This document shows, piece by piece, positions 18,557 through 26,961 of a DNA stretch of 64,000 nucleotides (positions are counted from its first letter, which is position 1; each line of letters begins with the position of its first letter). Source of the stretch: MGIIa-L3 sp11892u (lineage in GTDB: Archaea > Thermoplasmatota > Poseidoniia > Poseidoniales > Poseidoniaceae); the NCBI GenBank assembly GCA_965659685.1, contig CBFHXB010000010.1:22481-86480 (forward strand), read 5' to 3'. The notes beneath the pieces were generated by a model. It searched no databases. It had not been told where the DNA came from and saw nothing but the letters and a program-made list of their open reading frames with translations. Made by a program: the position numbers and the translations under genes.

Positions 18557-20143
18557 TCACGACGGGGTCAACGCAGGACGCAGCGTTGCGTCAACCGCGT
18601 CAAGCAAAGCCTCCAACCGCGGTGCAAGGGCTGGGTCGTCGGTGCGTGCGCTGAGGCTGGTTTTGGCTTGGGTTCCGCTGTTTCGTACGCCAAGGCTGAA
18701 CCTCGCTTCACCGAGCCGTCCTTGGACGAGGAGCAAGTTTGGTTCGGCCTCCAGACCGCCGGAACGGACGTCCATCGCTTCTGGGAGGGTCGCTTGAACG
18801 GCGGTGAGGACGGCTTCTGCGAGCGGGCCGCCTCCGGTCCAACGGGAGCGGTCTGAAGGGGCGATGGACGTACGGCGTTTCCATCCACCGGCTTGACGGA
18901 CGGCCCCCTTACGACCAAGGCCTGCAAGAAGCACGGCGACGAGGCTGGCCGCACCGTCTCCGACGAGCGACCACCCCTCCCGATCACGTGAAGGAAGGAC
19001 AAGATGGCCGGAGTCCTCGACGCCGACCACGGCAGGCAGCGGCAAGGTGCTGGCCAAAGCAAGGGCCACGGAGAGCCATCGGTCACCCACGGCCGTCTCC
19101 ATCACCTCGCACACGTGTGGCATCGCCGCTGCCCGGCTGCTCAACGCCAAATCGGACTCGATGGACGCGGCGACCGTCCAGGTGCGGTCGGTTGCCGCGG
19201 CCTCAAGCAAACGAAGGGCCATCGCATCACCGTCCACCACCGCAGGTCCGTCGGCCTCCGCCACGAGCAACAAGCAGCGGTCCCCGTCCCCGTCAAGGGC
19301 GGCTGCGAGCAAGGTCCCTTCAGGCGCAGGACGGACACGCCGCAACAGCAGGTGATCTTCCCCTGAGGCCTCCGACCACGTCCAACGGCGGCCGGGGGAC
19401 AGTTCGCCGGCGCCGCAACCACGGTTCAGGGCGGTGGCGGCATGGCTGACCTCGTCCACGTTGAGGCCGTTGGCCTCGAGCCATGCCGGGAACCATTCGA
19501 TGGCAGAACCTCGGCTGAGGTCAAGCAAGAGTGGCGCGTTTGATTCGTGAAGCAGCGCGCCCGCTGTCTCGGGAAACATGGCGGACAAATCGCGCATTCG
19601 TACGTCCAGCCACGCCGCGTGGACCTGATGCGGCTGGACCAATGGCGCCAACGAAGCGGCATCTTCGTTCGAAAGGTGCAGGAGGTCATGGTCCTCTTGT
19701 GCGAGATCAAGCATGGTTCGGGTGAGCAGGACCTCCAACGAGGGCGTGGATTTTCTCCCTGCCTCGTCGAAGACCTTCAGTCCGGAATCTTCCACAGGGT
19801 TGTGGCTCGCCGTCACCATGACGCCTGCCGTGGCCTGCCGTTCAAGCACCATGTGATGCACGAGCGGCGTCGCGCATTCACCCAGCGGAACGACGGCCCA
19901 GCCTGCCGTACGAAAGGCGTCGAGGACGGCCTGCACCAAGGCGGGGTTGCCCGGCCGGTTGTCCCAGCCGATGACCACTTCAGCGCCCTCTCGGTCGAGG
20001 GTTCGGGCGATGGCTTGTCCGGCAAGCCAAGCGAGGGAGGGCGTGAGTCGCCGTTCGTCTTCCAAAGCCTCGATGGCCTGACGTGTTCCGCAAGGCCGGA
20101 GGTCCACTTCGCCTCGGATGCCGTCGGTACCGAACAGGTTCAC
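18557..20143 (-). CDS. glmM: Phosphohexomutase, GlmM/phosphomannomutase family
   Basis: 528 residues in the four-domain alpha-D-phosphohexomutase fold. Family motifs are in order: FGTDGIRG at the N-terminus, the phosphoserine loop TASHNP, the Mg-binding loop DGDGDR, the sugar-binding loop GVEDSGH and the phosphate-binding loop RNSGTQAK. The enzyme moves phosphate between C6 and C1 of a hexose or glucosamine. The upstream neighbour is a GlmU-type acetyltransferase, which favours glucosamine phosphate as substrate, but mannose or glucose phosphate cannot be excluded. It starts with GTG at 20143. A GAGGTGA Shine-Dalgarno lies 6 bases before it and overlaps the stop of the upstream gene, so the two are translationally close. 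The family is about 450 residues; this one is somewhat long. Confidence 0.9.
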   Translation of the reverse strand: MNLFGTDGIRGEVDLRPCGTRQAIEALEDERRLTPSLAWLAGQAIARTLDREGAEVVIGWDNRPGNPALVQAVLDAFRTAGWAVVPLGECATPLVHHMVLERQATAGVMVTASHNPVEDSGLKVFDEAGRKSTPSLEVLLTRTMLDLAQEDHDLLHLSNEDAASLAPLVQPHQVHAAWLDVRMRDLSAMFPETAGALLHESNAPLLLDLSRGSAIEWFPAWLEANGLNVDEVSHAATALNRGCGAGELSPGRRWTWSEASGEDHLLLRRVRPAPEGTLLAAALDGDGDRCLLLVAEADGPAVVDGDAMALRLLEAAATDRTWTVAASIESDLALSSRAAAMPHVCEVMETAVGDRWLSVALALASTLPLPAVVGVEDSGHLVLPSRDREGWSLVGDGAASLVAVLLAGLGRKGAVRQAGGWKRRTSIAPSDRSRWTGGGPLAEAVLTAVQATLPEAMDVRSGGLEAEPNLLLVQGRLGEARFSLGVRNSGTQAKTSLSARTDDPALAPRLEALLDAVDATLRPALTPS

Positions 20144-20152
20144 GAAATCACC

Positions 20153-20833
20153 TCAACGATGCCGTCGTGCTTCGAGGTGCACACCGCTGACCGTGGTGTT
20201 GGGATCCACCGTTGAACCGGCCACGAGCACGCAGCCAGGATTGGTCACCGCATTGCAGCCAAGCTGCACCCCGTCACCAAGGATGGCTCCAAATTTCCGA
20301 ACCCCTGTGGGCACGCGTTCACCGTCGATCCAGACGTGTACTTCACCACCGTCGTGCCGGAGGTTCGACAGTTTGACCCCGGCGCCAAGGTTGACTCCAG
20401 CGCCCAGGATGCTGTCGCCGACGTAGTTGAAATGCGGAGCCTTGGCGCCAGGCAGCAACACGCTATGCTTCACTTCGGTGCAGTGCCCGATGACGCTGCC
20501 ACGGCACGCCCACGTCCACGGTCGGACGTAGGCCGCATGACGAACGACGGCCCCTGCTTCAATGAAACACGGCCCAATGAAGTGGGCCCCTGCTTCGATC
20601 ACCGCATCGGCATGAATGGCCACGCGACCTTCTCGCTCGTCCACCGTGTAATGGTCAGCATGCGTTGTTCGCAGACCACCCGCGTTCAGCACCGCGGCCG
20701 AAAGTTGGGCCCGCAAACCGTCCTTGGACTTCGGGTCCAGCAGCGCCCACACCGCGCCCTCACCGAAGCGTGGTCCTGCACCGTAGTCCACGTCCGAAAA
20801 GACGTCCTCAGCCGATGGGAGGCGTGGCGCCAT
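20153..20833 (-). CDS. Left-handed beta-helix acetyltransferase, GlmU C-terminal-like
   Basis: 226 residues. Hexapeptide repeats run through most of the protein (IHADAV, IEAGAH, and later ILGAGVNLGAG), which form a left-handed beta helix. The block HFNYVGDSILGAGVNLGAG closely parallels the acetyl-transfer site of GlmU (H-L-x-Y-L-G-D-x-x-I-G-x-x-V-N-I-G-A-G). The uridylyltransferase (Rossmann) half of GlmU is absent. The likely reaction is acetyl-CoA dependent N-acetylation of glucosamine-1-phosphate, acting after the GlmM-type mutase encoded 9 bases downstream. The nucleotidyltransferase would then have to be elsewhere. An acyltransferase on another sugar is possible. Confidence 0.8.
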   Translation of the reverse strand: MAPRLPSAEDVFSDVDYGAGPRFGEGAVWALLDPKSKDGLRAQLSAAVLNAGGLRTTHADHYTVDEREGRVAIHADAVIEAGAHFIGPCFIEAGAVVRHAAYVRPWTWACRGSVIGHCTEVKHSVLLPGAKAPHFNYVGDSILGAGVNLGAGVKLSNLRHDGGEVHVWIDGERVPTGVRKFGAILGDGVQLGCNAVTNPGCVLVAGSTVDPNTTVSGVHLEARRHR

Positions 20834-20872
20834 GCACCGGTGAACCGACCCTGCCGCATCAAGGTGCCGAGG

Positions 20873-21124
20873 TCAAGCCGCGACCTTGTAGAGGCGCTTG
20901 CCCGTGGTGGCGTCCATCGTGAAGGCCACGGCTTCCTTGAGGTACCTGGGGATGAAGTAGCCCACCTTTCGGGCGGTCAGTCCATGGTTCCGCATCCGGC
21001 GAACGTTGGCCAGGTGATCGACGATGTCCGCTGCAGAGCAGTTCGGGTTTGCTTCCACGTAGGCCACAATTTCGTCCTTCAGACGTTCCAACCTTGCCGC
21101 TTTCTGCGATCCCTTTCCGTGCAT
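20873..21124 (-). CDS. Small winged-helix-like DNA-binding protein
   Basis: 83 residues, basic, beginning MHGKGSQKAARLERLK. The middle reads as a helix-turn-helix of the winged type: AYVEANPNCSAADIVDHL, then RRMRNHGLTARKVGYFIPRYL, ending in a short strand pair (AVAFTMD, KRLYKVAA) that could be the wing. Proteins of this size and pattern are common archaeal regulators or chromatin-associated factors. I chose ATG 21124 because the reading frame upstream to 21403 is the shadow of the next gene. It is the last gene of a long leftward run. The target is unknown. Confidence 0.65.
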   Translation of the reverse strand: MHGKGSQKAARLERLKDEIVAYVEANPNCSAADIVDHLANVRRMRNHGLTARKVGYFIPRYLKEAVAFTMDATTGKRLYKVAA

Positions 21125-21177
21125 AGAGAGATATCGACGCCTGAGGACTTCAATGTGGCGTGGGAGGTCCCAAGGAT

Positions 21178-21993
21178 TCAGCGGTGGACGTCGAGCACGT
21201 CCCCCCAATCTCGGGCAGAACCACGTCGAAACACGTTGTCGTGGAAGGCGCGTTGTGGGTAGTGCACGCATCGAGCCAGCCGTCCACGGTGATCGTAGCA
21301 GCCACGGCGGACGTGCACAGGGACCATCACGATGGACACATCGACCGCCGGTCCGGTGGTTGGGGGCGCCGGTCGTTCCACACGTTCCTCTTCTCCGTCC
21401 CATTGGACGTCCTCACGGCTTGGATGGTCCAAAGGACCCGATTCGATGTGGAGGTGCCCTTCGGCCGGTCGAACAGGTTTCCACACACCGGGGCGGTCTT
21501 CAGCAAGCCACATGGTGAGGCGCTTCATTTCGGGACGTGTGAACAAGCCGAGGTGCGCCACTTCCCACCATCCAGCGGAGCGGGCCAAGGTGACGTGGTG
21601 CAAACCAGGTTGGATGTTCCGAGCGTCCTGTCCGTCGGTCCAGGTTCTGCACAGGTCGGAAAGGCGAACCCGGAAGATGGGCACCGTTTCGCAACGCAAC
21701 GTGGCCAGACGGTAGGGGTTGGCCAATTCACCAAGCAACAGGAATGGCCAGCGCTGGTCGAGGGGCGCGGCACCATGTTCGACAAGCAGGTCGGACAGGC
21801 CACGCCCTTCCGCGTCGGTGTAGGTGGCCGCAAGGGCCCTGATGCCTGCAAGGTCCAGCTCGCCATCGGGCATCGAGGACGGGGGCGTCAACCCCCACGT
21901 GGCTTCGGGCGTGTGCAAAACGTTGGATTCAGGCAAGGCCACCGGAGAGGATGCGGGGCTGTAGGGCCAGAGCCGTGGGCTTCGTCCGTCCAT
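21178..21993 (-). CDS. Hypothetical protein, about 271 residues
   Basis: The usable protein begins at ATG 21993 (MDGRSPRLWPYSP). Upstream codons of the same frame lie inside the zinc-ribbon gene and have biased, non-protein-like composition. The protein is rich in Trp, His and Arg, with segments such as PFLLLGELANPYRLATLRCE and VPVHVRRGCYDHRGRLARC. No membrane segment, signal peptide or known motif was found. It sits 37 bases downstream of the zinc-ribbon gene on the same strand and 53 bases before the winged-helix gene, so all three are probably co-transcribed. Function unknown. Confidence 0.55.
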   Translation of the reverse strand: MDGRSPRLWPYSPASSPVALPESNVLHTPEATWGLTPPSSMPDGELDLAGIRALAATYTDAEGRGLSDLLVEHGAAPLDQRWPFLLLGELANPYRLATLRCETVPIFRVRLSDLCRTWTDGQDARNIQPGLHHVTLARSAGWWEVAHLGLFTRPEMKRLTMWLAEDRPGVWKPVRPAEGHLHIESGPLDHPSREDVQWDGEEERVERPAPPTTGPAVDVSIVMVPVHVRRGCYDHRGRLARCVHYPQRAFHDNVFRRGSARDWGDVLDVHR

Positions 21994-22030
21994 GGCGCAT
22001 GGACCGGACCGAGGGCCATCAATGCCGCGT

Positions 22031-22429
22031 TCAATCGCTGAAGGTGTGGGTCGCTGCGCAGGCGGGGCAGGTGACCTTGATCGGGCGGACGTCAGGGATG
22101 CCGAGGGCAGAACCGCAGGTCGGGCAACGGATGGCTTGGCTGACCTGCGAACGACGGGCTTTGGCGTCCGCCGTCGGATCGTAGCCGTAGCGAAATTGCG
22201 AGAGGTCGAGCCGGTCCACCGCCTTCGGTGGGGCAGGTACATCTGGGATGGAGGGGCCTGACGTGTGTTCCTGTGGAGCGGCCGCACCCCCACCTCCGAG
22301 GTGTGCGCTGAGTGCCCGCTCCACGTCGGCAGGAGCGACGCCGTTGGCACGGGCCACGGCGTCGATGGCCAGCATCCGATCGTAGCCTACCAGCGACGCG
22401 AGACGTTCGAGGTCCTGAGGGCTGACCAT
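22031..22429 (-). CDS. Small zinc-ribbon protein
   Basis: 132 residues. The C-terminus carries a four-cysteine zinc ribbon: CPTC, then 15 residues, then CPAC (IRCPTCGSALGI and VTCPACAATHTF). The N-terminal 45 residues form three short helices (QDLERLASLVGYDRMLAIDAVARANG), which could be a UBA- or HTH-like module, joined by a Gly/Pro-rich linker. Such proteins often bind nucleic acids or partner proteins. It starts with ATG 22429. The downstream gene at 21178-21993 follows closely on the same strand. Precise role unknown. Confidence 0.7.
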   Translation of the reverse strand: MVSPQDLERLASLVGYDRMLAIDAVARANGVAPADVERALSAHLGGGGAAAPQEHTSGPSIPDVPAPPKAVDRLDLSQFRYGYDPTADAKARRSQVSQAIRCPTCGSALGIPDVRPIKVTCPACAATHTFSD

Positions 22430-22454
22430 GCCTTCGCCTGCTCCTTTTCATGTT

Positions 22455-23648
22455 TCAGGCTTGCTCGCTTTCGTTCATTTCAGGCAGGGCCGGTGGGAAG
22501 GCCAAGGTCGTGGCCATGACCCCGACAAAGGCGCACAGCACGACCGCTCCGAAGGTGGCGTGCACCGTCCATCCGAACGGCACCATGTGCAGGTTCGTGC
22601 CTTCCCACCACGTGGCCCATGGGCCACGGACGAGCAACGTGATCTGGAACACGAGCACCTGAAGGGCGACAGCCGCGGCCACGAAAGACGCACGCCACCC
22701 CCTGATCCACATGAACCGCAGCGCTTCCACAAGCACGGCCCAAATCAAGCCCATGATGAGCATGCTTTGGTCGAATTCAGCGTACACCCATGTGCCCAGT
22801 GCGTGAAAGCTCACCAACACGGCCAAACTTCCTGGGGCCGGCGTCCAGCGTCTCAGGAAAAGGAGCAAGACGGCAGAGGTCAACGCCGCGTGGATGAGCA
22901 GAGCACGCATTCCTGTGGCCAGCGCGGTGTTGTAATCGCTGTTCCAACAGGTGTAGCTGTACTCGGCCGTGTAGCAATATTCGTTGATGCCCATGATCCA
23001 TGGATGGGTGTACCGCACGATGAGCAGGACGACACACCATGCCGCCCCCAAACCGAAGATAGGAAGGGCTTGGGAGCGTAGACCGTTCACCCCGCTTTTT
23101 GGGTCGGCCCAAGCCGACCACAATGGACCGGTAACGGAAAGCATCAGCCCCGCGAACAAACCGATGTGGGTTGGGGAGAGGAGGATGTCAAGGTTGGATT
23201 CAACCCCCAATGTCTCATGCCAAATCATGTCGCCAAAGCCGGAGATGAAGAAGACGATGATGCCCCACACGCCAGGGCGGTGCTCGGGTGCGACGTCGCT
23301 GAGCACGCCAAAGGGGCGACGAAGCATTTCCCTGACGCCCCCTTCGGGCATGACGGCGTAGAAGATGTAGGCACCATAGGCGGTGGCGCCCGAATACCAC
23401 ACCGCATGCCATTCGGTGAAGAAGGTGTCATCCACCTGGCCTGCGATGTGTGCGAAGGCATCGATGAGAAGGCCACCGAGGCACCAAAATCCGAGGACGA
23501 GGATGATGACGTCGTAGAAGCGCTCACCCACTTTGGGCAAGGCCCCCCAGCGCCGGTGCAAGACGAAGGCCAACACGCCTGCGGCGAGGAGGGAACCGAA
23601 GTAGATCTGCGGGAAGACGTTGTGGGCCCCTTCATGCGTGCCTGACAT
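22455..23648 (-). CDS. Polytopic membrane protein with conserved-looking histidines, function unknown
   Basis: 397 residues with about 10-11 transmembrane helices. Histidines sit at or near helix ends: His67 in DAFAHIAGQ, His81 in EWHAVWYSG, His144 in MIWHETLG and His161 in LSPTHIGLF. Several are next to acidic residues (Asp63, Glu79, Asp140, Glu145). Such His/acid placement within the membrane can bind metal or haem or form a proton path, but no known oxidase or reductase family was recognised. A loop near residue 225-240 has two Cys (EYCYTAEYSYTCWN). It lies between DUF373 and the zinc-ribbon gene in a leftward run, with an unusual 26-base gap to the latter. Confidence 0.65.
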   Translation of the reverse strand: MSGTHEGAHNVFPQIYFGSLLAAGVLAFVLHRRWGALPKVGERFYDVIILVLGFWCLGGLLIDAFAHIAGQVDDTFFTEWHAVWYSGATAYGAYIFYAVMPEGGVREMLRRPFGVLSDVAPEHRPGVWGIIVFFISGFGDMIWHETLGVESNLDILLSPTHIGLFAGLMLSVTGPLWSAWADPKSGVNGLRSQALPIFGLGAAWCVVLLIVRYTHPWIMGINEYCYTAEYSYTCWNSDYNTALATGMRALLIHAALTSAVLLLFLRRWTPAPGSLAVLVSFHALGTWVYAEFDQSMLIMGLIWAVLVEALRFMWIRGWRASFVAAAVALQVLVFQITLLVRGPWATWWEGTNLHMVPFGWTVHATFGAVVLCAFVGVMATTLAFPPALPEMNESEQA

Positions 23649-23742
23649 GGCGCGAAATTCAACGTGGCGGGCTAAGAACAGGAGGGTTTCACAGGTGGAA
23701 CCGGAAGCGTTCGGTCCTGTTGGCGATCCTTACCGAGCGTGT

Positions 23743-24861
23743 TCAAACGCCGCGGTAGGGTACATTGTAGGGTTGCCGCTCCTTCAGGCTACGGTTGACG
23801 ACCACGGCGAACCAAAGCACCAAGATCCAAATCATCGGCATCGTCAGTTCGCTGAGAATGCTCTGCACCTCAAAGGTGAATTCGCCAGCCAGCACTTGGC
23901 TGGCAATGTTGAGCGAGGAATCGACGAAAGAGTACACCACCAAACCGAAAATGGAGAGGATGATCATCCGTCCAGAGAAGTTCCCGCGCTTGATGCGGAG
24001 CATCATGAATCCGGCCGTGGAGGTCAGGAAAGCCAAAACGATCCATGCAAGGGCGCTGTGCAGTGTTTCCAACCACACGGCCGCCGAAGCGCTTGTGGTT
24101 TCGGTCAACAGTTCGTATTGGCGCCAGCCTTCGGCCACGGCGAACAAGGCACTGAACAGCGTGGCCGTCCAAAGCAACGACGTGAACATGGCCGCGTCCG
24201 CGTTTTCACGCATTTCCTGCATGACCCGGTTTACGTTGTCGTCAATGCCCGCGCCCTTGGCGAAAATGTAGAGCCCACTCAGCAACGGAAGGCCACCGAG
24301 CACCACGCTTCCAATGGCGTCAGGGAGCATCACGCCCAAGCCGAGGATGGCGAGCACCAGGCCGGTAGGAATCATGAACCGAGAGCGCCATTTCGGGTCT
24401 TCAAGCGCCTTCACGATGTAGTAGTAGGTGCCTTCAATGCCCTTGGATTGCTTGACGATGATTTTCTCGATGTGCTCGATCTTGACCCTGGATTGAATCA
24501 ATGGAAGCACGGCTTCGTCTTCCGCGCCGTCGGTGACGACGATGCAACGGTCAGGCTGGAAGGCGTTGACCACTTCGTCGAGTTGAGCGGAGATGGCGCG
24601 GTCTGAACGTTGCCCGACCTTTTCGTCGCCCGTGAGCACTGCGACCTCGACTTCGTCTTCCGCGCCCTTGGATTCCAACAGGCGGTCGTACTGCGCCAGC
24701 GCTCCGAGGATGGCGTTGGTGTCGCTTTCCTCAGGGTCGGCCATGCCGAGTTTGAGGGCGGCGGTCAGGACGTTCCTTCGGTTCACCACAGGTCCACGAA
24801 TCGAGGTCTTGTTGCCAAGGTCATCGTCGCGGTCAACGGTCAGAACGAGGATGCGGTCCAT
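23743..24861 (-). CDS. DUF373 family membrane protein
   Basis: About 372 residues. The N-terminal 160 residues are the DUF373 domain found widely in archaea. It opens MDRILVLTVDRDDDLG and continues with IRGPVV, ADPEESDTNAI, GDEKVGQRSDRAI, VVTDGAEDEAVLPLIQSR and KQSKGIEGTYYY. The rest is about six transmembrane helices. The function of DUF373 is not established. ATG 24861 was chosen because the family begins exactly at this methionine; the ORF extends 24 codons further upstream. It lies 75 bases downstream of the primase large subunit gene on the same strand. Family assignment is strong, biochemical role unknown. Confidence 0.9.
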   Translation of the reverse strand: MDRILVLTVDRDDDLGNKTSIRGPVVNRRNVLTAALKLGMADPEESDTNAILGALAQYDRLLESKGAEDEVEVAVLTGDEKVGQRSDRAISAQLDEVVNAFQPDRCIVVTDGAEDEAVLPLIQSRVKIEHIEKIIVKQSKGIEGTYYYIVKALEDPKWRSRFMIPTGLVLAILGLGVMLPDAIGSVVLGGLPLLSGLYIFAKGAGIDDNVNRVMQEMRENADAAMFTSLLWTATLFSALFAVAEGWRQYELLTETTSASAAVWLETLHSALAWIVLAFLTSTAGFMMLRIKRGNFSGRMIILSIFGLVVYSFVDSSLNIASQVLAGEFTFEVQSILSELTMPMIWILVLWFAVVVNRSLKERQPYNVPYRGV

Positions 24862-24936
24862 GGTCGGCTCTGACCCGACGATGCGGGTCTTTCGTTTCAA
24901 GTCCTGTGTCGAAACGCAGGTGTCGTTGGCCAAAAC

Positions 24937-26130
24937 TCACGCGTCGGTGGTGGGCGGCGGTTCGTGGTGGACCACAGGGGCCGCTTCCTCCTCCATGCGT
25001 TGCTTCCACCGTTGTTTCGAGCGCACGTACTTCAGCGGGTGCGTCAGCCATTCACGGTCGCACAGGCGATCGTCGCCCGGCAGGACGGGGCAATTGTGGT
25101 TCACCTTGAGCTTCGCACATCCCGCGGGCGTGTACCCTTGTTCGTAGACGTGGCCCACCTGATACGTGGTCGTGGCCTCGCTGAAGTCAGGGGCGCCGCG
25201 GAAGAAGTCCACCGTGGTGGTTTGAGGCAATTCCATGGTCGATCCCATGGAGGCGAGGAAGACCCTTCCGAAGTGGTTCACGTTCACGCCGTTGGTCAAG
25301 TCCGACACGATGCGCCGCATGCATGGAGGCCAGTCCTCTTCGTCCACACCGGCCAGGGCGATGCTCTGTTGAACACGCGCGTCCATGAGGTTTCGAACGA
25401 TGCCAATGGGCAGCGCCAACCTCGCGGCCAAATCGTCGTTGACTTCGGCCACTTTCTCCAAGGCCTCCGCTTCGATGCTGGCTTTGATGCGCTCCCTGAG
25501 AAGGCGGGCCACCTTGGCCGAGGAACTGTACTGCGCTTCGCTGTGGAGCCGAATGCTCCCTTCCGAGAGTTCGGTGTTCGCCAGCCGCCAACGGTCCCCG
25601 GTGATCTTGGGGCACACTTCAATGAAATCGGACATCCCAATGGTCCATTCGAGATGCGGCAACGCCGTGCCTCGGTCACCGCGACCCGATGCCCCGCGAT
25701 GTTCCCGCGACCGGACGTCGGAAAAGAAGGTCCTCGCCACCGTTGGGAGGGCACGTTCGTCGTTCCTCAGCAAGCGCTCTGCACGTTGCGCTTCCGCGAG
25801 GGCCCAGCGCGCCACCAAGCGTTCATCACGCGTGGCGCAGACGACCAGCCGAGCGTAGTAGAACGAGAAGGCTTCCACCAGCCGACCGTTTTCGCTGTGC
25901 AAATCACCGCCGGACAGGCTGACCCCCTCCTCCGCTTCGACGGTCTCGATCAGGCGAATTCTCGCCCTTGCCCGGGCTGGCTCCATGAAACTGCCCTCGA
26001 GCAATTCGTCGAGGGTGATGCGGTGCTGCCCGGCCAAGGCCGCAATCCATGGCGAAGCTTGGGGCAGGAAGGGGTATCGTGCCAACGTCACCGCGTCTTC
26101 GACGGGTTCCGGCTCCTTGGGCACAGGCAC
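24937..26130 (-). CDS. priL: DNA primase large subunit (PriL), iron-sulfur
   Basis: 397 residues. PriL partners the catalytic small subunit PriS to make RNA/DNA primers at replication forks. The C-terminal domain holds four cysteines that ligate a [4Fe-4S] cluster: Cys270 in WPPCMRRI, Cys338 in TPAGCAKL, Cys347 in VNHNCPVL and Cys357 in DRLCDRE. The surrounding family phrases are present (GVNVNHFGRVFLAS, YQVGHVYEQGYTP, THPLKYV). The N-terminal helical domain (SPWIAALAGQHRITLDEL onward) contacts PriS. The small subunit is not in this window. Downstream on the same strand is DUF373. Confidence 0.93.
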   Translation of the reverse strand: MPVPKEPEPVEDAVTLARYPFLPQASPWIAALAGQHRITLDELLEGSFMEPARARARIRLIETVEAEEGVSLSGGDLHSENGRLVEAFSFYYARLVVCATRDERLVARWALAEAQRAERLLRNDERALPTVARTFFSDVRSREHRGASGRGDRGTALPHLEWTIGMSDFIEVCPKITGDRWRLANTELSEGSIRLHSEAQYSSSAKVARLLRERIKASIEAEALEKVAEVNDDLAARLALPIGIVRNLMDARVQQSIALAGVDEEDWPPCMRRIVSDLTNGVNVNHFGRVFLASMGSTMELPQTTTVDFFRGAPDFSEATTTYQVGHVYEQGYTPAGCAKLKVNHNCPVLPGDDRLCDREWLTHPLKYVRSKQRWKQRMEEEAAPVVHHEPPPTTDA

Positions 26131-26166
26131 GCGGGGAGGTGGGCGGCCACCGCTTATCAGCCTTCG

Positions 26167-26958
26167 ATGCCGACCGCCCGCTTCAAGGACCGACGACGCG
26201 CGGGGCGGTACGTGTTCTCGCCGGCCGCACCGCCGTTGTTGGCCGTGCAGGACGAGGTCCGTGCCGCCTTTGGCTGGGCGCTTGATGCCGACCGAACCAG
26301 CGCCGAGGCCTTGGGCACGGCGCTGTCCTCCGACGCCCCTTTCGGCGTGCAGGCGTGGTCACCCGAGGCCCGTGGACGCCACCTGAATCAGGTGGCTGAG
26401 CGATGCCACTTGGCCTCAAAAGTGGTCATCGTTGGGGCCGCAGCTACGGTGGAGGACGTGGAAGCCGCAGCATGCCCAGGGGCGGTGTTCATCGCCGCAG
26501 ACGGAGCCGTGGGTGCGGTGTCGCCTCACCTGGATGTGGTGGCGGTGGTCAGCGACCTCGACGGCGGAGAACACCTCGATGCCGCCGTCCGCCGTGGGCT
26601 CGTCCTTGTCCTCCATGCCCACGGTGACAACCGGTCGGCCTGGGAACGCCTTCTCCCGCAGTGGTCAACGTTACCCGAGCCACCGGGGATAATCCTGACC
26701 CACCAGACGCCGAACGCCATTGAAGGCATGCACAACCCCGGTGGATTCACCGACGGCGATCGGGCTGCCTGCTTCCTCCGTTGGTTGGGCGTTCCCGACA
26801 CGTCCCTTGCGTTCGTCGGCTTCGCTTTGGACCGAGTGGGGCCTTGGTCCGGCACCACAGACCCGCCGAGGAAGCTGGAGAAGTTGACCTGGATGGTCAA
26901 GGTGCTGACCCTTCTGGGAATGATGCACGAAGCCCTGCCGCAGGACGAGAACTCATAG
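26167..26958 (+). CDS. mptE: 6-hydroxymethyl-7,8-dihydropterin pyrophosphokinase, MptE-like (DUF115)
   Basis: 263 residues. MptE transfers pyrophosphate from ATP to 6-hydroxymethyl-dihydropterin in archaeal pterin (methanopterin or folate) synthesis. Family blocks seen are VVIVGAAATVED, FIAADGAVGAV, VSDLDGGEHLD, VLHAHGDNR and FTDGDRAACF, the last carrying conserved acidic residues for metal and substrate binding. I chose ATG 26167 (MPTARFKDRRR); the long reading frame upstream is the antisense shadow of priL. The start is 36 bases from the divergent priL start. The next gene follows after 3 bases, suggesting co-transcription. Confidence 0.85.
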   Translation: MPTARFKDRRRAGRYVFSPAAPPLLAVQDEVRAAFGWALDADRTSAEALGTALSSDAPFGVQAWSPEARGRHLNQVAERCHLASKVVIVGAAATVEDVEAAACPGAVFIAADGAVGAVSPHLDVVAVVSDLDGGEHLDAAVRRGLVLVLHAHGDNRSAWERLLPQWSTLPEPPGIILTHQTPNAIEGMHNPGGFTDGDRAACFLRWLGVPDTSLAFVGFALDRVGPWSGTTDPPRKLEKLTWMVKVLTLLGMMHEALPQDENS

Positions 26959-26961
26959 GCA

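Noticed and set aside
24964..26166. Long plus-strand reading frame leading into mptE
   Set aside because: It is antisense to priL, whose cysteine motifs are convincing. mptE similarity begins only after ATG 26167.
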